DNA of 34,819 nt from Chitinophagaceae bacterium (lineage in GTDB: Bacteria; Bacteroidota; Bacteroidia; Chitinophagales; Chitinophagaceae). The stretch covers positions 1 to 34,819 of the forward strand of contig JAHEMM010000022.1 of assembly GCA_024643655.1 (NCBI GenBank), in the 5' to 3' direction. Position numbers and translations under genes: made by a program. The notes below the pieces were generated by a model. The model saw only the letters and a list, made by a program, of their open reading frames with translations, was not told the DNA's origin and searched no databases. Shown here piece after piece: positions 8,068 through 15,205 of this stretch; position 1 is the first letter of the stretch, and each line of letters opens with the position of its first letter.

Positions 8068-8193
8068 ATTATGCCTTTGAAACGTAATTTCATCTACTAC
8101 ATTGATAAAAGAAAATGGAAATACTATTTTCTGATGGTAGCCTTAGAATTGGACAAATAGACATTTGTAAGGACTCGTTGGCCTTAATGCCTG

Positions 8194-8228
8194 ATTAACT
8201 AATTTTCCAATTAACTAATTAACTTATT
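8194..8228 (+). repeat. Three direct copies of ATTAACT(A/T)ATT upstream of hmgA
   Basis: ATTAACTAATT occurs at 8194-8204 and 8210-8220, and the variant ATTAACTTATT at 8218-8228. Starts are spaced 16 and 8 bases, multiples of an 8-base unit. The array ends 3 bases before the hmgA start codon, so a bound protein there could block transcription or translation. In DNA this AT-rich, chance or slippage origin is also possible. Confidence 0.5.
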
Positions 8229-8231
8229 GTC

Positions 8232-9389
8232 ATGCCTCATTATTATCAACTCGGAAAAATTCCGCATAAACGTCATACTCAATTCCGTAAACCAGATGGC
8301 GAATTATATTCTGAACAACTATTTTCAACAGAAGGGTTCTCTAATGACTATTCATTGATGTATCATGTTCATCCGCCGACACAGATTATTAAAACAGAAC
8401 CCCAGATAAGTGTAGCGCCGACTATTGCTGAAGAAAAAATGCTTAAACATCGAAGCTTTGAAGGATTTAGTATAAAACCTGTCAATGACTTTTTAGAAAG
8501 TCGCAAACCTGTATTGGTTAACAATGATTGTCATGTGGTTTTAGCTGCTCCGCAACAAAGTATGAAGGATTATTTCTATAAGAATACTGATGCAGATGAA
8601 ATGATCTTTGTGCATGAAGGAACTGGTGTTTTAAAAACAATGTATGGCGAATTGAAATTTGGGTATGGTGACTACCTCGTCATCCCGAGAGGGACTATTT
8701 ATCAAATAAATTTTGATACTCCAGAAAATCGCTTATTTATTGTCGAATCTTTTAGTCCGATTCGTTATCCAAAAAGATATCAAAGTAATTATGGGCAATT
8801 ACTGGAGCATTCACCTTTTTGTGAAAGAGATATCAGGTGCCCAGAAAATCTGCAAACGTTTGATGAGAAAGGTGATTTTCTGATTAAAGCAAAAAAGAAA
8901 GGCGTATTGTATGGTTTGCATTATGGCACACATCCATTTGATGTGATAGGTTGGGATGGATGTTGTTACCCCTATGCATTTTCGATTCATGATTTTGAGC
9001 CGATAACAGGAAGAGTACATCAACCACCACCGGTGCACCAGACATTTGAAGCACATAATTTTGTGGTCTGTTCCTTTGTGCCAAGATTGTATGACTATCA
9101 TCCTGATGCAATACCTGCTCCATACAATCATAGCAATATAGATAGTGACGAATTATTATATTATGTTGATGGAGACTTTATGAGTCGTAAGAATGTAACA
9201 AGAGGAATGATCACATTGCATCCTGCCGGAATTCCTCATGGACCTCATCCTGGTGCTGTAAAGAAAAGCATTGGTGCAAAAGAAACTAAAGAATTGGCTG
9301 TCATGGTTGATACCTTTCATCCGCTGATGCTTACAAAAGAAGCATTGGAAATTGAAAATGATGACTATGTGATGAGCTGGGCAGAGTGA
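8232..9389 (+). CDS. hmgA: Homogentisate 1,2-dioxygenase
   Basis: The enzyme opens the ring of homogentisate to maleylacetoacetate in tyrosine and phenylalanine catabolism, using mononuclear Fe(II). The 385-residue cupin-type protein shows the family N-terminus (YQLGKIPHKRHTQFR), DEMIFVHEGTGVLKT and GDYLVIPRGTIYQI in the first cupin, and GCCYPYAFSIHDFEPITGRVHQPPPVHQTFEAHNFVVCSFVPRLYDYHP. The likely iron ligands are H300 (YNHSNIDSDE), an acidic residue shortly after it (D306 or E307), and H336 in PHGPHPG. It is somewhat shorter than the roughly 430-445 residue forms of proteobacteria and animals. No other tyrosine-degradation gene is in the window. It ends in a strong terminator, so it is probably transcribed alone or with whatever its promoter region encodes. 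Confidence 0.95.
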   Translation: MPHYYQLGKIPHKRHTQFRKPDGELYSEQLFSTEGFSNDYSLMYHVHPPTQIIKTEPQISVAPTIAEEKMLKHRSFEGFSIKPVNDFLESRKPVLVNNDCHVVLAAPQQSMKDYFYKNTDADEMIFVHEGTGVLKTMYGELKFGYGDYLVIPRGTIYQINFDTPENRLFIVESFSPIRYPKRYQSNYGQLLEHSPFCERDIRCPENLQTFDEKGDFLIKAKKKGVLYGLHYGTHPFDVIGWDGCCYPYAFSIHDFEPITGRVHQPPPVHQTFEAHNFVVCSFVPRLYDYHPDAIPAPYNHSNIDSDELLYYVDGDFMSRKNVTRGMITLHPAGIPHGPHPGAVKKSIGAKETKELAVMVDTFHPLMLTKEALEIENDDYVMSWAE

Positions 9390-9417
9390 TTAAGTGATTG
9401 AAATTAGTATGAAAATG

Positions 9418-9444
9418 AAAGGTTTACTTCGGTAAACCTTTTTT
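9418..9444 (+). terminator. Rho-independent terminator with a UUCG tetraloop
   Basis: AAAGGTTTAC (9418-9427) pairs perfectly with GTAAACCTTT (9432-9441) around the loop TTCG (9428-9431). A C(UUCG)G tetraloop caps a 10-bp stem followed by more T residues. It separates hmgA from the efflux regulator. Confidence 0.9.
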
Positions 9445-9480
9445 AATTAATAGAATTATTTATCAGTAACATTAAATTAA

Positions 9481-9511
9481 TTTGAAAATTTGAGTGATTT
9501 ATTTATTTTTG
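9481..9511 (+). promoter_or_regulatory. Promoter of the TetR-family gene: TTTG - 19 bases - TATTTTTG
   Basis: TTTG at 9481-9484 and TATTTTTG at 9504-9511 form a full Bacteroidota -33/-7 pair with 19-base spacing. The palindromic operator begins at the next base (9512), so it covers the expected start of transcription. The mRNA leader before the ATG at 9529 would be only about 10-13 bases. Confidence 0.75.
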
Positions 9512-9527
9512 TTAACCATTTGGTTAA
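9512..9527. promoter_or_regulatory. Palindromic operator O1 (TTAACCA-TT-TGGTTAA)
   Basis: A 16-base inverted repeat with 7-base arms TTAACCA and TGGTTAA lies between the -7 box and the start codon of the TetR-family gene. The same arms recur at 10160-10175 before tolC. Position over the transcription start suggests autorepression. Confidence 0.8.
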
Positions 9528-9528
9528 A

Positions 9529-10146
9529 ATGTCAAAAGCTATAAAAGATAAATCAACAGAAGAGCGGATCCTGAACGCTGCAAAGCAGATCTTTGTTGTG
9601 AAGGGGATGGCTGGAGCCAGAATGCAGGATATCGCTGATCAGGCAGGAATAAATAAAGCATTATTGCATTATTATTTTAAGAATAAGGAAAAATTATTTG
9701 AAACAATCTTTCTGGAAGCTGCACAAAAGTTATTTCCAAGAATCAATGAAATATTTAATTCAGACCAACCTTTATTTGAGAAGATCGAGTCTTTTTGTGA
9801 TGAATATATTACTATGGTAATGGAAAACCCTTATCTACCCTTATTTGTATTGAATGAGATCAATCAGGATCCGGAGTATTTTATGAAAAAGGTATGGTCG
9901 GGTAATGCAAAACCTCATCCGGAAAAATTCCTGAAGCAAATAGAAATTGAAGTTAAAAAAGGGAAGATTAAAAATATTAGTCCCTTGCATTTATTAATGA
10001 ATCTTATTTCGATGACGATCTTTCCCTTCGTTGGCAAACCTATGTTTCAAAAGAATATGAGTCTGGATGAGTTACAATTCAGATCTGTAATGGAGCAACG
10101 AAAAAAGGAGATACCAAGATTTATCATTGATGCAATTAAAAAATAA
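9529..10146 (+). CDS. TetR/AcrR-family transcriptional repressor of the efflux operon
   Basis: From the ATG at 9529 the protein has 205 residues. The N-terminal helix-turn-helix is typical of TetR: EERILNAAKQIFVVKGMAGARMQDIADQAGINKALLHYYFKNKEKLFETIF (11-61), recognition helix around NKALLHYYF. The C-terminal ligand domain is diverged and gives no inducer hint. An in-frame TTG at 9490 would add 13 residues, but it lies within the promoter between the -33 and -7 boxes, so the ATG is preferred. The gene leads directly into tolC (44-base gap). Matching palindromes lie at its own promoter and before tolC, which implies it represses both. In E. coli a TetR regulator (CecR) controls the related ybhGFSR exporter. 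The role is inferred from synteny and operators. Confidence 0.93.
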   Translation: MSKAIKDKSTEERILNAAKQIFVVKGMAGARMQDIADQAGINKALLHYYFKNKEKLFETIFLEAAQKLFPRINEIFNSDQPLFEKIESFCDEYITMVMENPYLPLFVLNEINQDPEYFMKKVWSGNAKPHPEKFLKQIEIEVKKGKIKNISPLHLLMNLISMTIFPFVGKPMFQKNMSLDELQFRSVMEQRKKEIPRFIIDAIKK

Positions 10147-10157
10147 ATTGTTCCAAT

Positions 10158-10177
10158 AATTAACCATATGGTTAATT
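10158..10177. promoter_or_regulatory. Palindromic operator O2 upstream of tolC
   Basis: A perfect 20-base palindrome with core TTAACCATATGGTTAA (10160-10175) lies in the 44-base gap between the TetR-family gene and the tolC-like gene. Its arms are identical to those of operator O1. A TTG at 10148-10150 and the degenerate -7-like TTAATTTA at 10172-10179 flank or overlap it, so it would sit in a promoter spacer. Confidence 0.82.
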
Positions 10178-10190
10178 TAATAAAATAGTT

Positions 10191-11456
10191 ATGAAACATT
10201 ATTTTTCAATCTTTTTACTTGTTATTGCTACAAAAGTTTTTGGGCAGGAACTCGAAAGCCTGACATTAATACAGTCTCAGGAATTAGCACAAAAAAATTA
10301 TCCATTAATTAAGCAAAGACAGTTAATTAAAAAAACGGAAGCTATTAGTCTTGAGAATTTACAAAAAGGATTTTTACCTCAGCTAAATATTAGTGCACAG
10401 GCTACTTATCAATCTGACGTTACGAAAATACCAGTATCTGTTCCAGGATTTAGTTTTGATCCGCCTTCAAAAGATCAATATAAATTAGTAGCTGATGTAA
10501 GTCAGCTTATTTATGATGGAGGGATCACAAAAGAACAAAAAGCTTTGCAACAAATAAATACATTGGTAGAAGACCAAAAAATAGAAGTTGAGTTGTATAA
10601 GTTAAAAGAAAGGATTACTCAACTATACTTAAGTGTTCTTTTTTTGGATGAACAGTTAAAGCAGGTAGATCTGGTACACAAGGATATTCAAATTGGAATA
10701 AAAAGAGTAGATGCACAGATTGCAAATGGTGTGGCTTTCCGATCTAATTCGAATATGCTAAAAGCTGAAAATTTAACAGTTGAACAAAGAGGTATTGAAT
10801 TAAGATCATCAAAAAAAGGATTGATTGATGTATTATCATTATTCCTTGGTCAAACACTTAGCGATAATATACAATTAGAAGAGCCGTTTTCTGAAAATGC
10901 GGATGAAAACCCTGTGATTAACAGACCGGAGATAAAACTCTTTACTGTTCAGGAAGAATTTATCAACCAGCAGGATAAACTGGTTACTGCCAAAAATTTG
11001 CCTAAAGCTTCTCTTTTTGCCCAGGGGGGTTACGGAAGGCCAGCTTTGAATCTGTTAAAAAATGAATTTGATTTTTATTATGTCGGAGGTGTTCGCTTTA
11101 ATTGGTCTTTAAGTGGATTATATACTAAAAAGAAAGAAAAAGAACAGTTGGCAATTAATAAAAACTCAATCACTATTCAAAAAGAAACTTTTTTATTGAA
11201 TACTAATTTACAACTTAAGCAGCAGCATGCCGAAGTTGAAAAATTAAAACTTTTGGTTGAGTCTGACAACGAAATTATTGCACTTAGAAAAAGTGTAACA
11301 GAGGCTGCAAAAGCTCAACTGGAAAATGGAGTTATTACCACAAATGATTTTTTAAAAGAGGTTAATGCAGAAGATCAGGCAAGACAATCATTGATTACTC
11401 ACAAGGTGCAATTGATACAAGCAAAAATTAATTATCAAATCATTTTAGGTAATTAA
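10191..11456 (+). CDS. TolC-like outer-membrane efflux protein
   Basis: The 421-residue protein has a signal peptide (MKHYFSIFLLVIATKVFGQ) and the layout of the outer membrane efflux protein family: two homologous halves of long helices with short beta strands. Recognisable parts are LTLIQSQELAQKNYPLIKQ at the mature N-terminus, KDQYKLVADVSQLIYDGG (first strand region), ERITQLYLSVLFLDEQL, then in the second half YYVGGVRFNWSLSGLYTKKKE and the final helix LENGVITTNDFLKEVNAEDQARQSL. It should form the trimeric outer-membrane duct of a tripartite exporter with the lipoprotein and ABC genes that follow. The next start codon comes one base after its stop, which indicates co-transcription and possibly translational coupling. 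Confidence 0.93.
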   Translation: MKHYFSIFLLVIATKVFGQELESLTLIQSQELAQKNYPLIKQRQLIKKTEAISLENLQKGFLPQLNISAQATYQSDVTKIPVSVPGFSFDPPSKDQYKLVADVSQLIYDGGITKEQKALQQINTLVEDQKIEVELYKLKERITQLYLSVLFLDEQLKQVDLVHKDIQIGIKRVDAQIANGVAFRSNSNMLKAENLTVEQRGIELRSSKKGLIDVLSLFLGQTLSDNIQLEEPFSENADENPVINRPEIKLFTVQEEFINQQDKLVTAKNLPKASLFAQGGYGRPALNLLKNEFDFYYVGGVRFNWSLSGLYTKKKEKEQLAINKNSITIQKETFLLNTNLQLKQQHAEVEKLKLLVESDNEIIALRKSVTEAAKAQLENGVITTNDFLKEVNAEDQARQSLITHKVQLIQAKINYQIILGN

Positions 11457-11457
11457 A

Positions 11458-12426
11458 ATGATACTTAAAAAAAATAAAAATATCGGTATGAAAAGAGTAG
11501 TTCTTCTTTTAATGTGTTTCAACCTGATTGCATTATTTTCTTGTAACAATAAGGACAATGAATATGATGCGACTGGCACATTTGAAACGGATGAGGTTAT
11601 TGTTTCTTCGGAATTAGGGGGCAAAATATTAGCACTTTCTATTGAAGAAGGCATGGATATAGGAAAAGATAGTGTGATAGGATTGATTGATGCCGCTTCT
11701 ATTTCTCTTCAAAAAGAACAAGCTGAAGCTACAATTGAATCGTTGGGGGATAAAACTGCTAATGTTGGACCTCAGGTAAAATTGCTGCAAGAACAATTAG
11801 CAGTACAACAATCACAATTGGATAATCTTCTTTATGAAAAAACAAGGGTTGAAAAACTTATTAAAGCAGATGCTGCAACAAGTAAGCAATTAGATGATAT
11901 TAATGCCAATTTAGATGTAGTGAGAAAGCAAATGGGTGTAACCCGTCAGCAAATAAATGTGCAGGAGTCTACTATCGCAACACAGAATAGGACAATTCTT
12001 AGTGAAGGCAAACCACTTACTAAAAGGGTAGCACAATTAGATGATCAGTTAAAAAGAGCATCAATTGTTAATCCCGTTAATGGTACTGTTATTACAAAAT
12101 ATGCAGAAGCTGGTGAAATAACTTCTCCAGGTAAAGCTTTGTATAAAATTGCTGACCTGTCCTATCTTACTTTAAGAGCCTATATCACCGGTATACAATT
12201 ATCTCAGGTAAAACTTGGTCAAACAGTAAAAGTTTTAATTGATGATGATAAAGATTCTTATAAGGAGTTATCTGGAACTATTAGATGGATCAGTGATAAA
12301 GCAGAGTTTACACCAAAAACAATTCAAACAAAAGAGGAGAGAGCCAATCTCGTTTATGCCATTAAGATCAAAGTAAAAAATGATGGTTATCTGAAAATAG
12401 GCATGTACGGAGAAGTTAAATTTTAA
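11458..12426 (+). CDS. HlyD-family periplasmic adaptor (membrane-fusion lipoprotein)
   Basis: This 322-residue membrane-fusion protein joins the inner-membrane ABC exporter to the TolC-like duct. A hydrophobic segment ends in LFSC (Cys 29), so it is probably a lipoprotein. A second in-frame ATG at 11488 (MKRVVLLLMCFN) gives a more standard signal length and may be the true start. The order is: N-terminal half-lipoyl strands (IVSSELGGKILALSIEEGMDIGKDSVIGLID), a long coiled-coil hairpin (about residues 78-190, rich in Q, K and E), then the second lipoyl half (PVNGTVITKYAEAGEITSPGKALYKIADL) and a beta-barrel domain (LRAYITGIQLSQVKLGQTVKV). It resembles YbhG. Five bases separate it from the first ATPase gene. 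Confidence 0.93.
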   Translation: MILKKNKNIGMKRVVLLLMCFNLIALFSCNNKDNEYDATGTFETDEVIVSSELGGKILALSIEEGMDIGKDSVIGLIDAASISLQKEQAEATIESLGDKTANVGPQVKLLQEQLAVQQSQLDNLLYEKTRVEKLIKADAATSKQLDDINANLDVVRKQMGVTRQQINVQESTIATQNRTILSEGKPLTKRVAQLDDQLKRASIVNPVNGTVITKYAEAGEITSPGKALYKIADLSYLTLRAYITGIQLSQVKLGQTVKVLIDDDKDSYKELSGTIRWISDKAEFTPKTIQTKEERANLVYAIKIKVKNDGYLKIGMYGEVKF

Positions 12427-12431
12427 GATCA

Positions 12432-13352
12432 ATGTCTTCTATTTCTGTAAAAAATATTATAAAGTCTTACGGTAAGAAAAAAGATAAAGTGATTGCTTTA
12501 AATGATATTTCATTTGAAGTAAAGGAAGGAGAAATTTTTGGTATTATTGGTCCTGATGGAGCAGGAAAGACTTCATTATTCAGAATATTAACCACATTGC
12601 TTTTGGCTGATAGTGGTACCGCTATTGTTGACGGGTTGGATGTAATTAAAGAGTTCGAGAAAATCAGAAAAAGAGTAGGGTATATGCCCGGTCGATTTTC
12701 ACTTTATCAGGATCTTACGGTAAAAGAAAACTTGGATTTTTTTGCAACTATTTTTAATACCAGTATTGAAGAGAACTATAGTCTTATAAAAGATATTTAT
12801 TTGCAGATAGAACCGTTCAAAGACAGGAGAGCAGGAAAATTATCTGGCGGTATGAAACAAAAACTGGCATTAAGTTGTGCATTGATCCATCGTCCGGTTG
12901 TTTTGTTTTTAGATGAACCAACAACGGGTGTAGATGCTGTTTCAAGAAAAGAATTTTGGGAAATGCTGAAAGGACTTAAAGCACAAGGCATAACGATTTT
13001 AGTTTCCACTCCCTATATGGACGAAGCCATGCTTTGTGATAATGTAGCCTTACTTCAAAAAGGGAAAGTTTTATCTATTAATACTCCTGCTGGTGTTATT
13101 ACAGATTTCAAGTATCCATTGATGGCCGTTAAGGCAAAGGGAATGCTTCCTTTATTAGAGCAACTAAAAGCAATGGAAACAGTAAAAGATGCGTATCCAT
13201 TTGGAGAGTATCATCATGTAGTTATAAAAAATGAACAACTAGTGCAGCAAGTTAGAGATACGCTTTCAAATTCCAGCCTGAGTGATTTACAAATGAAAAG
13301 AGTAGAAGCTGATATAGAAGATTGTTTTATTGATCTAATGAAAGAAAAATGA
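12432..13352 (+). CDS. ABC exporter ATPase subunit 1 (YbhF N-half-like)
   Basis: This 306-residue nucleotide-binding subunit corresponds to the first half of the fused YbhF-type ATPase. Visible motifs are Walker A GPDGAGKTS (40-48), the signature LSGGMKQ (137-143) and Walker B VLFLDEP (157-163) with catalytic E162. Two switch elements are altered. The Q-loop reads GYMPGRFSLY, with Gly 87 where Gln is expected. The H-loop reads VSTPYMDEA, with Pro 194 where the switch His belongs. About 90 extra residues follow the core domain. The end overlaps the next ATPase gene by four bases (ATGA), implying coupled translation and probably a fixed 1:1 complex. Its intact signature motif would complete the partner's ATP site, while its own ATP site is probably non-hydrolytic. 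Confidence 0.94.
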   Translation: MSSISVKNIIKSYGKKKDKVIALNDISFEVKEGEIFGIIGPDGAGKTSLFRILTTLLLADSGTAIVDGLDVIKEFEKIRKRVGYMPGRFSLYQDLTVKENLDFFATIFNTSIEENYSLIKDIYLQIEPFKDRRAGKLSGGMKQKLALSCALIHRPVVLFLDEPTTGVDAVSRKEFWEMLKGLKAQGITILVSTPYMDEAMLCDNVALLQKGKVLSINTPAGVITDFKYPLMAVKAKGMLPLLEQLKAMETVKDAYPFGEYHHVVIKNEQLVQQVRDTLSNSSLSDLQMKRVEADIEDCFIDLMKEK

Positions 13353-14095
13353 GCGAACAAAAAGCAATAACGACAAATAAATTAACAAAAAAGTTTGGCG
13401 ATTTTACAGCTGTAGATGAAATTTCTTTTGAAGTTAACAAAGGAGAGATATTTGGATTTCTTGGGGCAAATGGAGCAGGAAAAACAACGGCGATGCGTAT
13501 GTTATGTGGATTGTCTTTACCCACATCAGGCGAAGCAACTGTTGCCGGATTAAATGTATATAAGGAAAATGAAAAGATCAAAAGGAGTATTGGGTATATG
13601 AGCCAGAAGTTTTCTTTATATGATGATTTAACAGTGAAAGAGAACATGCGTTTTTACGGCGGTATTTATGGAAAAAGTAATGCATTTATTAAACAGAAAA
13701 CAGCCTATATACTTGATCATCTTCATTTGGAGAAAGAAGCGAATGTTTTAGTGAAGTCATTACCACTTGGATGGAAACAGAAGCTTGCATTTTCTGTAGC
13801 GGTTTTTCATGCGCCAGAAATAGTTTTCCTAGATGAGCCAACTGGAGGTGTTGATCCTGTTACCAGAAGAGAATTCTGGAATATGATCTATGTAGCTGCT
13901 GCTGGTGGAACAACAGTATTTGTGACAACGCACTATATGGATGAGGCAGAATATTGTGATCGGGTAAGTATCATGGTCGATGGAAGAATAGATGCATTAG
14001 ATACACCTATAAGGTTGAAAGAAAAATTTAATGCAGCATCGATGGATGAAGTTTTTTTAAAACTGGCAAGAAAAGCCGCAAGAGCAGCCGATTAA
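13349..14095 (+). CDS. ABC exporter ATPase subunit 2 (YbhF C-half-like)
   Basis: This 248-residue ATPase corresponds to the second half of YbhF-type proteins. Walker A is GANGAGKTT (39-47), the Q-loop is intact (GYMSQKFSLY, Q86), Walker B is IVFLDEP with E163, and the H-loop is intact (VTTHYMDEA, H195). The signature motif is degenerate: SLPLGWKQ (137-144) replaces LSGGQ. It is thus the mirror image of the preceding subunit. Its own ATP site has every canonical element and would be completed by the LSGGM of the partner. Its weak signature faces the partner's altered site. It overlaps the upstream gene by four bases and lies three bases before the first permease gene. Confidence 0.94.
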   Translation: MSEQKAITTNKLTKKFGDFTAVDEISFEVNKGEIFGFLGANGAGKTTAMRMLCGLSLPTSGEATVAGLNVYKENEKIKRSIGYMSQKFSLYDDLTVKENMRFYGGIYGKSNAFIKQKTAYILDHLHLEKEANVLVKSLPLGWKQKLAFSVAVFHAPEIVFLDEPTGGVDPVTRREFWNMIYVAAAGGTTVFVTTHYMDEAEYCDRVSIMVDGRIDALDTPIRLKEKFNAASMDEVFLKLARKAARAAD

Positions 14096-14098
14096 ATT

Positions 14099-15205
14099 AT
14101 GAAGCAATTTTTGTCATTTGTTAAAAAAGAATTTTTTCACATTTTCCGTGACAAACGAACGTTGTTCATTTTGTTAGGGATGCCGATTGCGCAGATAATT
14201 ATTTTTGGGTTTGCGCTAACTAATGAAGTTAAGAATGCAAAGATTGCAATACTTGATCACTCCAAAGATGCTAGCACCGCATCGCTAATAACAGAAATTG
14301 AATCCAGTCGTTATTTTGAAATAGCAGAATCTTTACATTCAGATGCTGATATACAAACTGCTTTTCATAAAGGAATAGTAAAAATGGTGATGGTGTTGCC
14401 TTCAAATTTCGGCAATAATCTCAAACATTTTAATAAAGCTCAGGTGCAATTAATCGCTGATGCTTCAGACCCTAATGTGGCGAATCAGTTAGTTAATTAT
14501 GCATCTGCAATTATTAGGGATTATCAGAAAAGAATAACTAATAACAGGCAACTTCCTTATACGATCAATACAGAGATCCGAATGTTGTATAATCCTCAGA
14601 TGAAAGGGTCGTATAATTTTGTGCCTGGTGTGATGGCAATGGTGTTATTATTGGTTTGTACAATGATGACTGCAATTACAATCGTAAAGGAAAAAGAAAC
14701 CGGAACAATGGAAATATTATTGGTTTCACCGGTAAAGCCAATGCGGATTGTAATAGCAAAAGCAATACCCTATCTTTTATTATCTACAATTAATATTTTC
14801 ACCATCTTGTTATTGAGTGTATTTGTACTTGAAGTGCCGATTAATGGAAGTTTAATTTTATTATTAGCAGTTAGTATTCTCTTTATTCTTGTTTCTCTTT
14901 CATTGGGATTATTAATTTCTGCTGGAGCAGATACCCAGCAAACAGCAATGTTTATCTCATTGATCGCCTTGTTTCTGCCCACAGTCATGCTTAGCGGATT
15001 TATGTTTCCTATTGAGAATATGCCAACACCATTAAGAGTAGTTTCTAATATTGTTCCTGCCAAATGGTATTATAATATTGTAAAAACGGTTATGATAAAA
15101 GGGCTTGGTGTAACTGCAATATGGAAAGAATTACTGATATTGTCTGGCATGTTAATGTTCTTTCTTTCATTGGCTATTAAGAAATTTAAAATACGCCTGG
15201 CATGA
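14099..15205 (+). CDS. ABC-2 type permease 1 (YbhS/YbhR-like)
   Basis: This 368-residue protein has the ABC2_membrane_3 layout: a cytoplasmic start (FLSFVKKEFFHIFRDKRTLF), helix 1 (LFILLGMPIAQIIIFGFAL), a large periplasmic domain (about residues 45-170), then five helices near the C-terminus. The segment VKEKETGTMEILLVSPVKPMRIVIAKAIPYLL is the conserved coupling region preceding the second helix bundle. LMLSGFMFPIENMPTPLR-type sequence lies before the last helix, as in drug and O-antigen ABC-2 exporters. It forms the membrane channel with permease 2, overlapping that gene by four bases. The large extracytoplasmic domain probably contacts the HlyD-type adaptor. The substrate is unknown. Confidence 0.93.
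   Translation: MKQFLSFVKKEFFHIFRDKRTLFILLGMPIAQIIIFGFALTNEVKNAKIAILDHSKDASTASLITEIESSRYFEIAESLHSDADIQTAFHKGIVKMVMVLPSNFGNNLKHFNKAQVQLIADASDPNVANQLVNYASAIIRDYQKRITNNRQLPYTINTEIRMLYNPQMKGSYNFVPGVMAMVLLLVCTMMTAITIVKEKETGTMEILLVSPVKPMRIVIAKAIPYLLLSTINIFTILLLSVFVLEVPINGSLILLLAVSILFILVSLSLGLLISAGADTQQTAMFISLIALFLPTVMLSGFMFPIENMPTPLRVVSNIVPAKWYYNIVKTVMIKGLGVTAIWKELLILSGMLMFFLSLAIKKFKIRLA

Noticed and set aside
8071-8160. A 29-codon ATG-to-TAG reading frame between the transporter and hmgA, just after a TAAATTTG box
   Set aside because: Too short, composition gives no family or membrane-peptide signal, and nothing but its position supports translation.
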